DNA of 64,000 nucleotides, taken from JAWLGJ01 sp041685145. GTDB lineage: Bacteria > Pseudomonadota > Alphaproteobacteria > Rhodospirillales > Magnetospirillaceae. Made by a program: the position numbers and the translations under genes. The notes under the pieces were generated by a model. The model was not told where the DNA came from. It did not search any database and was given only the letters and a program-made list of their open reading frames with translations. Positions 16,276-24,898 of this stretch are shown piece by piece. Each line of letters opens with the position of its first letter. Position 1 is the first letter of the stretch. The DNA lies in contig JAWLGJ010000003.1 of the NCBI GenBank assembly GCA_041685145.1, positions 1 to 64,000 on the forward strand, read 5' to 3'.

Positions 16276-18237
16276 CTATCCAGCCTGCTTGACGCGCATG
16301 TACCACTCCACCAGGCGGCGCACCTGCCGCTCGGTGTAGCCGCGGCTCATCATGCGTTCGACGAAGTCGGAATGCTTCTTCTCGGTGTCGGAATCCTTCT
16401 TGGACCCGAAGCTGATGACCGGCAGCAGATCCTCAACTTGGCTGAACATGCGCCGTTCGATGACGTCGCGCAGCTTTTCATAGGAGGTCCAGGACGGGTT
16501 GCGCCCGCCCTTGTGGGCGCGGGCGCGCAGCGCGAACTTGACCACCTCGTTGCGGAAGTCCTTGGGGTTGGCGATGCCCGCCGGCTTCTCGATCTTGGAC
16601 AGCTCCTGGTTGAGCAGCTCGCGGTTGAGAATCTGACCGGTGTCGGGATCCTTGAAGTCCTGGTCCTCGATCCAGGCGTCGGCGTAGTCGACGTAGCGGT
16701 CGAACAGGTTCTGGCCGTAGTCGTGATAGGATTCCAGATACGCCTTCTGGATCTCCTTGCCGATGAACTCGGCGTAGCGCGGCGCCAGTTCCGATTTGAT
16801 GAAGTCCAGGTACTTCTTCTCGGTCTCCTCGGGGAATTGCTCGCGCTTGATCGCCTGCTCCAGCATGTACATCAGGTGCACCGGATCGGCGGCGACCTCG
16901 GTGGTGTCGTAGTTGAAGGTGGCGGCCAGCACCTTGAAGGCGAAGCGGGTCGAGATGCCGTCCATGCCCTCGTCGACGCCGGCGGTGTCCTTGTATTCCT
17001 GGATGGGCTTGGCCTTGGGGTCGGTCTCCTTCAGGCTCTCGCCGTCATAGACGCGCATCTTGGAATAGAGGTTGGAGTTCTCGTGCTCCTTCAGCCGCGA
17101 GAGCACCGAGAAGCGCGCCATCATGTCGAGGGTGCCGGGCGCGCAGGGGGCCTCGGCCAGGTCGGACTGGCGGATCAGCTTCTCGTAGATCTTCTGCTCC
17201 TCGGTCACCCGCAGGCAGTAGGGCACCTTGATGACGCAGATGCGGTCGATGAAGGCTTCGTTGTTCTTGTTGTTCTTGAAGGTGCGCCACTCGGCCTCGT
17301 TGGAGTGCGCCATGATGATGCCCTGATAGGGCATGGCGCCGATGTTCTCGCTGCCGGCATAGTTGCCCTCCTGGGTCGCCGTCAGCAGCGGGTGCAGCAT
17401 CTTGATCGGCGCCTTGAACATCTCGACGAACTCCAGGATGCCCTGGGTGGTGCGGTTCAGCCCCCCCGAGAAGCTGTAGGCGTCGGGGTCGTTCTGGCTG
17501 AAAACCTCAAGCTTGCGGATGTCCACCTTGCCCACCAACGACGAGATGTCCTGGTTGTTCTCGTCGCCGGGCTCGGTCTTGGCGACGCCGATCTGGCGCA
17601 GCTTCGACGGGTAGACCTTCACCACGCGGAATTTCGAGATGTCGCCGCCGAACTCGTCCAGGCGCTTCACCGCCCAGGGCGACAGCAGCCCGGTCAGCCG
17701 CCGGCGGGGAATGCCGAAGCGCTCCTCGATGTCGGGGCCGTGAATCTCGGGGTCGAACAGGCCCAGCGGGCTTTCGAACACCGGGCTGACCTCCCGCCCG
17801 GCCTTCAGCACATAGACGGGACGGGTCTCCATCAGCGACTTCAGGCGCTCGGCCAGCGACGACTTGCCGCCGCCCACCGGGCCCAACAGGTACAGAATCT
17901 GCTTGCGCTCCTCCAGGCCCTGCGCGGCATGGCGGAAGAAGCCGACGATGCGCTCGATCGTCTCCTCCATGCCGTAGAATTCCTGGAAGGTCGGATAGAC
18001 CTTGATGGTGCGGTTCATGAACACCCGGCCCAGCCGGGAGTCCTTCGAGGTGTCGATGATCTCGGGCTCGCCGATGGCCTCGACCATGCGTTCGGCGGCC
18101 GAGGCGTACATCGCCGGATCCTTGCGGCACCCTTCGAGATACTCCAACAACGGCATCTCGAGTTCCCTGCGGCGCTCGTAGGACTCGGAGTAACGGGAGA
18201 AGAGGTCGTCGGCCGGCAACATCAAAGCACTCTCCAT
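16276..18237 (-). CDS. prkA: PrkA-type serine protein kinase / AAA+ ATPase (YeaG)
   Basis: A 653-residue protein with an N-terminal AAA+ core and a C-terminal kinase-like domain, involved in nitrogen-starvation, sporulation or stationary-phase responses in other bacteria. Walker A is GPVGGGKSS (119-127). It is highly conserved along its length with E. coli YeaG (for example FYGMEETIERIVGFF, AKTEPGDENNQDIS, MRVYDGESLKETDPKAKP). First gene of the prkA-yeaH-spoVR cluster, with yeaH starting 27 bp downstream. ATG 18237 gives a length close to E. coli YeaG (644); ATG 18222 is an alternative. The upstream 450 bp hold an unusual AT-rich stretch that may carry the promoter. Confidence 0.95.
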   Translation of the reverse strand: MESALMLPADDLFSRYSESYERRRELEMPLLEYLEGCRKDPAMYASAAERMVEAIGEPEIIDTSKDSRLGRVFMNRTIKVYPTFQEFYGMEETIERIVGFFRHAAQGLEERKQILYLLGPVGGGKSSLAERLKSLMETRPVYVLKAGREVSPVFESPLGLFDPEIHGPDIEERFGIPRRRLTGLLSPWAVKRLDEFGGDISKFRVVKVYPSKLRQIGVAKTEPGDENNQDISSLVGKVDIRKLEVFSQNDPDAYSFSGGLNRTTQGILEFVEMFKAPIKMLHPLLTATQEGNYAGSENIGAMPYQGIIMAHSNEAEWRTFKNNKNNEAFIDRICVIKVPYCLRVTEEQKIYEKLIRQSDLAEAPCAPGTLDMMARFSVLSRLKEHENSNLYSKMRVYDGESLKETDPKAKPIQEYKDTAGVDEGMDGISTRFAFKVLAATFNYDTTEVAADPVHLMYMLEQAIKREQFPEETEKKYLDFIKSELAPRYAEFIGKEIQKAYLESYHDYGQNLFDRYVDYADAWIEDQDFKDPDTGQILNRELLNQELSKIEKPAGIANPKDFRNEVVKFALRARAHKGGRNPSWTSYEKLRDVIERRMFSQVEDLLPVISFGSKKDSDTEKKHSDFVERMMSRGYTERQVRRLVEWYMRVKQAG

Positions 18238-18691
18238 GTTGTCATCCGTTCCGGGCGCCGGCGGCATCCCCTGGCCGGCACCGCGCTGGTCGGTCGGCAA
18301 AGCTCCCAAATATGCTCGCCCGCCCGCGGCGCAACGCCCTTGCGGGCCCTCCGGGGCATTCCCCTAAAAATAATTAAATCAATGCCGTCGATTTCTACTC
18401 TCCCGAAAAAGGATAGAACGTCGTCCCTCTACTAATTGGGCCTAATACCGCTTAAGATATTATAACCCCTCCAAAGGTTTCACCCGGCCGCGACGTCGTC
18501 CTGGGTAGCCGCGCCCGGTCACCCTTCCCGTCTCTCGACGCCCCTGCTGTTCCATTGTCGCGGACCCCACTCCGCGGCCGCGTGGCGCGGCGGCCCGGCC
18601 GCCTCGCGATTCTTGTTCTTTCTTCGGAGTCATGTGGCCGCGCCCCCGGCGGCCCGCAACCATCTACCCTCGAAACAGGCCCATCGGGCGA
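18238..18691. other. Intergenic region upstream of prkA
   Basis: These 454 bp between the dksA-like gene and prkA hold no gene I can support. Positions 18360-18475 are strikingly AT-rich for this genome. On the minus strand a perfect TATAAT is at 18459-18464, but I see no matching -35, so it is only a candidate prkA -10 element with a leader of about 220 bases. A near-perfect inverted repeat (GGCGGCC, one base, GGCCGCC) is at 18589-18603 and could help end dksA-like transcription. A short minus-strand frame at 18460-18663 looks non-coding. Confidence 0.45.
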
Positions 18692-19051
18692 TCACCGCCG
18701 GCCGGAGGAACGGGCGCAGGCGATGCAGGTGGCGGCGGCGGGGTCGAGGCCCAGCCGGGCGACGGCGATCTCCTCGCCGCAGGTCACGCACAGCCCGTAC
18801 TCGCCCTCATTCATGCGCCGCAGGGCCGCCTCGATGCGTTGCAGTTCCTGGCGGTGGCGGCGCTCCGACTCCAGGGCGATGGCTTGGTTCTGCAGCGCCT
18901 CGACGCGGGCGAGGCGATCCTCGCTGGTCTCGTCGACCTCCACCGGCTGGTGGGCCCACGCCTCCGCCGCCAGATCGGCGAGCAGCTCGTCGCGGCGCCG
19001 CAACAGCTCCGTCCTCAGGCTTTCGGTGTTCACGCCAGTCTCAGCCGTCAT
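18692..19051 (-). CDS. DksA/TraR-family zinc-finger protein
   Basis: A 119-residue member of the DksA/TraR family, which binds RNA polymerase through its secondary channel. The N-terminal part is a coiled coil (LRTELLRRRDELLADLAAEA). The C4 zinc finger uses Cys88, Cys91, Cys109 and Cys112 (CVTCGEEI and CIAC). The segment ALRRMNEGEYGLCVTCGEEI is typical of the short TraR/YocK-type proteins. The acidic coiled-coil tip of true DksA is not obvious, so the effect on transcription cannot be predicted. The ATG at 19051 has GGAGGG about ten bases upstream. It is divergent from the chemoreceptor gene. Confidence 0.87.
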   Translation of the reverse strand: MTAETGVNTESLRTELLRRRDELLADLAAEAWAHQPVEVDETSEDRLARVEALQNQAIALESERRHRQELQRIEAALRRMNEGEYGLCVTCGEEIAVARLGLDPAAATCIACARSSGRR

Positions 19052-19282
19052 CGCCGTCGTGTCCCTCCTTGTCCGGCTTGTCCGGCCAACCTTGTCCGGC
19101 TGGGCCGCGGCCGGCGACGCGGCGGCGGGCGGGCGCGGCGGACAGGTTTTCGGGGTTGGCAAGCGCTCCCTTTTGAAGAGGTGGTTCCCCCGCGCCCCGG
19201 AGTCAACGCGGCCGCCCCTCGCCGGATCGTCCCTGGTGGTTTACACTGCGGTAAAAATCCGCCGGCGGCACAGGGGGGGACC

Positions 19283-21007
19283 ATGTCCATAAAGGCCAAA
19301 CTCATCACCATTCTGGGGGCGTTGCTCGTCATTTCGGTCGGTCAGGGGCTGCTGACCGTGCAGCGCCTGAGCGCCGAGAAGGCGGAACTGGTCGCGGTGG
19401 CGCGCGAGATCACGGCGGTGGCCGACACCGGCATCCCTCTGCTGGAGCGCATCAAGGACATCCAGGCCGACGTCGTCCAGGTGCAGCAGTGGCTGACCGA
19501 CATCTCGGCCACCCGCGGGCGCGACGGGCTGGACGACGGCTTCGAGATGGCGGCGCAGTTCGCCGACACCTTTGCCGAAGACGTTGCCGCCGCCGAACGC
19601 CATGCCGATGCCCTGGGGCTCGCCGACCTGCACCGTCAGTTGGGAAAGGTGCGTGAGGATTTCGGCCCCTTCTACGACGTCGGGCGGCGCATGGCGCAGG
19701 CCTATATCGACGGGGGCCCGGCGGCCGGCAACACGACGATGGCCGAGTTCGACGCCGTCGCCGAGGAACTGGGCCAGAGCCTAGACGAGCTTCGCGGCGC
19801 GGCGGCGCGCTATTCGAACCAATCGCTCGGGCATCTCAAGACCACGGCAACCGAAATCCAGGCCGCCAACGAAACGCTGGTGCAGATGGTGATGGCCCTG
19901 GCGGCGGCGGCGGGCCTGCTGACCCTGCTGGGGGCGGGCTATCTCTACCGCCTGTTCAGCGGGTTCATCTCCGGTCTGCTGGCCGACCTGAACACGGTGG
20001 CGGTGCGCGAGGGCGATCAGGCGATGCGCCTGGATGCCCGCCGCGCGGATGAAATGGGGGTCGTCGCCAAGGCCCTGGCGGCCTTCCAGACGAAGCTGGC
20101 CGAGGCCGACCGCCTTGCCGCCGAGCAGGAGGAGGTCACGCGCCGCGCCGAGGTGGACCGCACGGCCGCCTTGTGGGCGCTGGCCGACAGGCTGGAGGCC
20201 AGCGTCGCCGAGGTGGTCGAGACCGTCTCCAGCGCCGCCACGGAAATGAACGCCAGCGCCGAAAGCATGAGCGAAACCGCCAACCACGCCAGCGAACTGG
20301 CCAGCGCGGCGTCGTCCTCCGCCGACCAGGCGGCCGAGAACGTGCAGACGGTGGCGGCCTCGGCCGAGGAACTGTCGGCCTCGATTCAGGAAATCACCCG
20401 CCAGGTGGGCGAATCCAGCCGTATGTCGCAGGAGGCCGCCGACAAGGCCGAGCAGACCAGCGGCCGCATCAAGGAACTGGCCGCCGCGGCCGAACGCATC
20501 GGCTCGGTGATGAGCCTCATCACCGACATCGCCGCCCAGACCAACCTCTTGGCGCTGAACGCCACCATCGAGGCGGCGCGCGCCGGCGAGGCCGGCAAGG
20601 GCTTCGCCGTCGTCGCCAACGAGGTCAAGAACCTGGCCAGCCAGACCGCCAAGGCCACCGACGAGATCAGCGCCGAAATCCAGGCCATCCAGAGCGAAAC
20701 CCGCCAGGCCGTCGAGGCCATCGCGGGCATCGCCAAGACCGTCGCCGAGATGCACGGCCTGGCGGCGGCGGTGGCGGCGGCGGTCGAGGAGCAGGAGGCC
20801 GCGACCCAGGAAATCGCCCGCAGCGTCGCCCAGGCCTCGGCCGGCACCCAGGAGGTGACCTCCTCGATCGGCGGCGTGCGGCAGGCGGCGGGCGATTCGG
20901 GCGCCGCGGCCTCGCAGGTGCTGGCGGCGTCGCAGGAATTGTCGCGCCAGGCCACCGTGCTGCGCGAGCAGGTCGCCACCGCCGTGCGGGAGATCCGGGA
21001 GGATTGA
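19283..21007 (+). CDS. Methyl-accepting chemotaxis protein
   Basis: A 574-residue inner-membrane chemoreceptor. A transmembrane helix (about 7-26) is followed by a roughly 170-residue periplasmic helical ligand domain, a second membrane helix (about 205-228), a HAMP-like region (ADEMGVVAKALAAFQTKL) and a long signalling domain. The CheA/CheW-binding hairpin tip is present at about 415-450 (AQTNLLALNATIEAARAGEAG). No C-terminal CheR-binding pentapeptide is seen (ends REIRED). The ligand is unknown. The gene is alone, with GGGGGGA before the ATG. The periplasmic part resembles four-helix-bundle sensors. Confidence 0.95.
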   Translation: MSIKAKLITILGALLVISVGQGLLTVQRLSAEKAELVAVAREITAVADTGIPLLERIKDIQADVVQVQQWLTDISATRGRDGLDDGFEMAAQFADTFAEDVAAAERHADALGLADLHRQLGKVREDFGPFYDVGRRMAQAYIDGGPAAGNTTMAEFDAVAEELGQSLDELRGAAARYSNQSLGHLKTTATEIQAANETLVQMVMALAAAAGLLTLLGAGYLYRLFSGFISGLLADLNTVAVREGDQAMRLDARRADEMGVVAKALAAFQTKLAEADRLAAEQEEVTRRAEVDRTAALWALADRLEASVAEVVETVSSAATEMNASAESMSETANHASELASAASSSADQAAENVQTVAASAEELSASIQEITRQVGESSRMSQEAADKAEQTSGRIKELAAAAERIGSVMSLITDIAAQTNLLALNATIEAARAGEAGKGFAVVANEVKNLASQTAKATDEISAEIQAIQSETRQAVEAIAGIAKTVAEMHGLAAAVAAAVEEQEAATQEIARSVAQASAGTQEVTSSIGGVRQAAGDSGAAASQVLAASQELSRQATVLREQVATAVREIRED

Positions 21008-21052
21008 GGCGCCCCGCGCCCGCGGGCGGTCACGCTCGCCGGCGGCGACGCC

Positions 21053-21961
21053 TCACCCGGCGCGGCCCTTCGGCAGCCGCACCCATTCGGGAACGTCGGG
21101 GAACAGCCGCGCCGCCCCCGCCCGCAGGCCCTCGGCCCGCGCCCGCTCCAGGTGTTCCAGGCGCAGCAGCGCCAGCCCCACCTCGTCGGCCGCCGAACGC
21201 ATCTCGCCCGCCTCGCGGTCATCCAGCCGCAGGGGCGTGCCCGCCTCTGGCGCCGGCCCTTCGATGCGCACCGGCAGCAGCCGTTTCTTAATCAGGCCGC
21301 GATAGCGGGTGCGCGCGGTCAGTTCCTGGCCGACATAGCAGCCCTTGTTCCAGTCCACCCCGCCCAGTTCGTCGAAGCCGTTTTCCAGCAGGATGGCCTT
21401 TTCCACCGGCAGATCGCGGCTGCCGTCGGGCAGGCCCAGGGTGATGCGCAGGCGGTCGTAATCGGCGAGGGCCGCCGCGGCGAAGCCGGCGTCGGCCAGC
21501 ACCCCCTCCGAGGTTCCCGCCGGCAGCAGCACCCGCGCCCCCATCGCCGGCAGGCGCGGGTCGACGCAGGCCATGCCGTCGGCAAAAGGGGCGGCGGCGC
21601 CGGCGGCGGCGGCCAAGCCCAGCCGCTGCGCGGCGCCGTCGCCGATGGCGGCGTAGACCCGCAGGTGGTCCTCGATCGCCAGCGTCACCTTGGCGCGCAG
21701 GCGATAGATTCCTAGGCGCCGTTTCAGATCCTCCAGCCGCGCCGCCTCGCCCTCCAGCAGCAAGACGTCGCCACGCTCCAGGATGAAGAACTCGTGCAGG
21801 AACTTGCCCTGCGGCGTCAGCATTGCCGCCCAGGCGGCGCGGTCGGGGCGCACGGCCTCGATGTCGTTGGAGATCAGTCCCTGCAAAAACCCACGGCGGT
21901 CCGCGCCGCCGACGGCGAGGACGCCGCGATGGGGCAGGGGCGTGGCGCGCAAGCTGGTCAT
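21053..21961 (-). CDS. ygfZ: YgfZ/GcvT-type folate-binding iron-sulfur protein
   Basis: A 302-residue tetrahydrofolate-binding protein that supports assembly or repair of certain Fe-S enzymes, such as MiaB. The diagnostic motif is KGCYVGQE around residues 205-212, with the conserved Cys. The N-terminal start GVLAVGGADRRGFLQGLISND matches the GcvT-fold family. In alphaproteobacteria the gene is often near pyrC; a dihydroorotase-type gene lies 6.8 kb away here, separated by glycan genes. The start ATG is at 21961. Confidence 0.9.
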   Translation of the reverse strand: MTSLRATPLPHRGVLAVGGADRRGFLQGLISNDIEAVRPDRAAWAAMLTPQGKFLHEFFILERGDVLLLEGEAARLEDLKRRLGIYRLRAKVTLAIEDHLRVYAAIGDGAAQRLGLAAAAGAAAPFADGMACVDPRLPAMGARVLLPAGTSEGVLADAGFAAAALADYDRLRITLGLPDGSRDLPVEKAILLENGFDELGGVDWNKGCYVGQELTARTRYRGLIKKRLLPVRIEGPAPEAGTPLRLDDREAGEMRSAADEVGLALLRLEHLERARAEGLRAGAARLFPDVPEWVRLPKGRAG

Positions 21962-22071
21962 GGCCGGGTCCGCGGCAGTGGTCCGTCTGGCGAAGGGTGG
22001 GGCATGGCGGCGGCGGTGGCAAGGGGCGCAAGGCCTTGGCCTGCTGTCGCCGCCGCTCTATAACCGGCGGT

Positions 22072-23100
22072 ATGCGTATCGTGATGATGGACGACTCCCT
22101 GCCGTTCGACGGCTACACCCCCGGCAGCCAGCCCCTGGGCGGGGCGGAAAAGGCCTTCGCGTCGCTGCCGGGCGCGTTGGTGCGGCGCGACCACGACGTG
22201 CAGGTGTTCAACCGCTGCCGTTTCGCCATGAGCATCGAGGGGGCGGCGTGGAACAATCTGGAAAGCCGCCCTCCCTTGCAGGCGGACGCGCTCGTCGCCT
22301 TCCGGCGCCCGGCGCTGCTGCGCTCCGTGCGCCAGGCGGCGCGGCGGGTGCTGTGGCTGACCCAGCCGCCGCGGCGGCTCGACCATCCCGAGCACCGTGC
22401 CGTGCTCAAGGAACTGCGCCCGACGCTGGTGTTCCAGAGCCAGGTGCAGGTGGGCGCCTGGCGCTCCACCCTCGATCTGCCGGTGCGGGTGATCGCGCCG
22501 GGCGTGCGCTACGAATATCTGTCCGACGAGGCGATGGCGCCGAAGGGGCCGCCGCACGCGGTGGTCACCACCCACCCCGGCCACGGCCTGGACTGGCTGC
22601 TGCGCCTGTGGGTCGAGCGCGTCCACCCCGCCTGCCCCGAGGCCGAGCTGCACGTCTTCTCGGCGGTGCTGGACCGCGGCCAGGTGGGCGGCGAGGTGCC
22701 CGAGGCGCTGAAGCCGGTGCTGGCGAGCGCGCTGGAGGCGCGGCGCAAGGGCGTCGTCATCCGCCGTCCGGAGGGCGACGAGGGCATGGCGCGGGCCTAC
22801 CGGGCGGCGCGGGTGCATCTCTACCCCGGCCATCCCGACGACATGGCCTGCGCCACCCTGATGGAGACCCAGGCCACCGGCCTGCCCGCGGTGGTGCGCC
22901 CGCTGGGGGCGGCGCCCGAGCGCGTCGTCAACGGCGAAACCGGCTTCGTGGTCCCCGATGACGAGGCCTTCGCCAACCTGACGGTGCAGTACCTCACCGA
23001 CGACGCCATGTTCTGGAACGCCAGTCGCACGGGACGCGAGAAGCAGCGCCGGTCCTGGGACGACGCGGCGGCGGAATGGGTGGAGGCGGCGCTTGCCTGA
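22072..23100 (+). CDS. Glycosyltransferase, GT-B fold (GT4-like)
   Basis: A 342-residue cytoplasmic glycosyltransferase, probably acting on a surface glycan. It starts MRIVMMDDSLPFDGYTPGSQPLGGAEKAF, the nucleotide-independent N-terminal domain with a GGAE loop. The C-terminal domain shows HLYPGHPDDMACATLMETQATGLPAV and GETGFVVPDDEAF, the donor-binding E-x7-E-like region of GT4 enzymes. Donor and acceptor are unknown. The next glycosyltransferase gene overlaps its end by 8 bp, so the two are co-translated. It marks the left edge of the glycan cluster. Confidence 0.82.
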   Translation: MRIVMMDDSLPFDGYTPGSQPLGGAEKAFASLPGALVRRDHDVQVFNRCRFAMSIEGAAWNNLESRPPLQADALVAFRRPALLRSVRQAARRVLWLTQPPRRLDHPEHRAVLKELRPTLVFQSQVQVGAWRSTLDLPVRVIAPGVRYEYLSDEAMAPKGPPHAVVTTHPGHGLDWLLRLWVERVHPACPEAELHVFSAVLDRGQVGGEVPEALKPVLASALEARRKGVVIRRPEGDEGMARAYRAARVHLYPGHPDDMACATLMETQATGLPAVVRPLGAAPERVVNGETGFVVPDDEAFANLTVQYLTDDAMFWNASRTGREKQRRSWDDAAAEWVEAALA

Positions 23101-23890
23101 GCGCCTGCCCCTGTCGGTCTTCATCATCGCCAAGGACGAGGAGGACCGCATCCCGCGGGCGATCGAGAGCGTCCGCGACTGGGCGGACGAGGTCATCGTC
23201 GTCGACGGCGGCAGCGGCGACGGCACGGTGGCGGTGTGCGAAGCCCTTGGGGCGCGGGTTTACTTCCACGCCTGGCGGGGCTACGGGCCGCAGAAGGCCC
23301 ATGCGGAAACCCTGTGCCGCAACCGCTGGCTGCTCAACATCGACGCCGACGAAGAGGTGACCCCCGAACTGGCCGCCGAGATCCGCCGCCTGTTCGCCGG
23401 CGAGGGGCCGGCGCTGCCGGCCTACCGCGTCACCGTGGCGATGCGGATGCGTTTCGCCCGCGTCCACCACCGCCTGGCGCCCAACAATTCCCCCATCCGG
23501 CTGTATGACCGCGAGCGCGCCGGCTTCCGCGACCACCCCATCCACGATTCGGTGGTCTTCCACGACGGGCGCGAGGGCAAGGTGGGCCGCCTGCGCCACG
23601 TCGCCTGGCACCGCTCCTTCCGTTCCTATCCGCACGCCATCGACAAGCTGAACCTCTACTCCACCATGCAGGCACAGGACTTGCTGCGCAAAGGCAAGGT
23701 GCCGTCCGGGGCGCGGCTGGTGACGGAACCGTTTTTCGCCTTCTTCAAGATGTATCTGCTGCGCCGCTATTTTCTCTATGGCGTCGAGGGCTGGACCGAA
23801 GCGGTCATCTATGCCTTCTGGCGCACGATGCGGCTGGCGAAGGCGCGCGAGATGGCGCGGGGGGAACGCGGCCCGGCGGCGCCGGAATAG
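23093..23890 (+). CDS. Glycosyltransferase family 2 (WaaE/KdtX-like)
   Basis: A 265-residue GT-A enzyme. SVFIIAKDEEDRIPRAIES begins the nucleotide-sugar-binding fold, VIVVDGGSGDGT is the conserved loop and NIDADEEVT carries the DXD metal site. The overall sequence resembles the WaaE/KdtX group that adds beta-glucose to lipopolysaccharide core heptose. The specific sugar is not certain. The start is taken as TTG at 23093 because GGAGG lies upstream; it overlaps the end of the previous gene by 8 bp. No membrane segment is clear, although the C-terminal stretch EPFFAFFKMYLLRRYFLYG is hydrophobic and may sit on the membrane. Confidence 0.88.
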   Translation: MPERLPLSVFIIAKDEEDRIPRAIESVRDWADEVIVVDGGSGDGTVAVCEALGARVYFHAWRGYGPQKAHAETLCRNRWLLNIDADEEVTPELAAEIRRLFAGEGPALPAYRVTVAMRMRFARVHHRLAPNNSPIRLYDRERAGFRDHPIHDSVVFHDGREGKVGRLRHVAWHRSFRSYPHAIDKLNLYSTMQAQDLLRKGKVPSGARLVTEPFFAFFKMYLLRRYFLYGVEGWTEAVIYAFWRTMRLAKAREMARGERGPAAPE

Positions 23891-23899
23891 GCGCCGCGC

Positions 23900-24898
23900 T
23901 CAGCCCGGCCGGGCCGGTTCCCGCGTCGCGGCGGCATCGGGCTCCGCCAGGCGCTGTACCGAAGGCACCGTCGCCAGCGGCACCGGCCGGCGCACATTCC
24001 GGCCCTGGCGCAGCGCCGCGCACGCCGTCCCGAGACCCGTCGCCCGCGGGCGCCCTATCCCCAGCGCCGCCGCCACGAACGCCCCCAGATGCGGCAGGGA
24101 CGACGGCGCCCAGCGCAAATGCCGCCACAGCCGCCGATGGCAGCGTTGCAGCAGGCGCCGCCGCGCCGACGCGGAGAGGTCCGTGTCGGCGGCGATGCCG
24201 GCGGCCGCGAGGACGAAATCGTGCAGTTCCTGGGTGGGGTTGCCGGACAGCGACCCGGCGGCGTCGCGGACCTCGACCACCGGCGTCTCCACCACCGCCA
24301 GCCGCCGCGCCCGCAGGGCCGTGCGCATGGGCAGGCTGACGTCCTGCACGAACACGGCCTCGTCGGCCCCGCCGGCGGCGACGACCGTCGCCCGCCTCGC
24401 CATGAAGCGGATGCCCACCAGGCGCCGTGCGATCAGGGCGTCGATGGCCGGGGCGTGCCACTGTGGCGGCGCCGGGCGGAAATCGGCGCGCCGGGCGCCG
24501 TCGGCGCCGAAATGGCGCTTGCCGCCGTAGATCATGTCCACGTCCTGCCCCTCCACCAGGCGCAGCAGGCCGTTGGTGGTGCCGCGCGGCAGGCGGTCGT
24601 CGCCGTCGACGAAGTGCAGCCACTCGCCCCCGGCGGCGGCGATGCCGGCGTTGACGGCCACCGAGGGACCGGCGTTGTGGGGCAGGCGGACCAGCAGGAT
24701 GCGGCCGGCGAAACGGGGGCGGAGCCCCGCCGCCGCCCGCGCCAGCGCGTCGATCGAGCCGTCGGTGGAATGATCGTCGACGACGACGATTTCCGCGCCG
24801 CCCGCCACGTCCTGGTCTGTCAGGCTTTCGAGCAACTCGCCCAGATAAGGCTGCTTGTTATGGACGGTGACGACGAACGAGACGCGGCACGGCTTCAT
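23900..24898 (-). CDS. Glycosyltransferase family 2
   Basis: A 332-residue GT-A glycosyltransferase. It begins VSFVVTVHNKQPYLGELLESL, then IVVVDDHSTDGS and the metal site HFVDGDDRLP. The C-terminal 100 residues are Arg/Ala-rich and variable, as in many capsule or O-antigen transferases. It points away from the two upstream glycosyltransferase genes and converges with them, 9 bp apart. Its ATG at 24898 overlaps the stop of the sulfotransferase gene by 4 bp, tying the two together. Substrate unknown. Confidence 0.88.
   Translation of the reverse strand: MKPCRVSFVVTVHNKQPYLGELLESLTDQDVAGGAEIVVVDDHSTDGSIDALARAAAGLRPRFAGRILLVRLPHNAGPSVAVNAGIAAAGGEWLHFVDGDDRLPRGTTNGLLRLVEGQDVDMIYGGKRHFGADGARRADFRPAPPQWHAPAIDALIARRLVGIRFMARRATVVAAGGADEAVFVQDVSLPMRTALRARRLAVVETPVVEVRDAAGSLSGNPTQELHDFVLAAAGIAADTDLSASARRRLLQRCHRRLWRHLRWAPSSLPHLGAFVAAALGIGRPRATGLGTACAALRQGRNVRRPVPLATVPSVQRLAEPDAAATREPARPG

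Noticed and set aside
14914..18435. Very long plus-strand open frame of over 1,100 codons opposite the prkA-yeaH-spoVR genes
   Set aside because: It is a mirror of the high-GC coding strand: rich in His, Val, Leu, Gln and Asp with no recognisable motif, and covers three well-conserved genes on the other strand.
18460..18663. Short minus-strand frame (67 codons) upstream of prkA
   Set aside because: Arg/Gly-rich, no ribosome-binding site, and crosses the AT-rich candidate promoter region.
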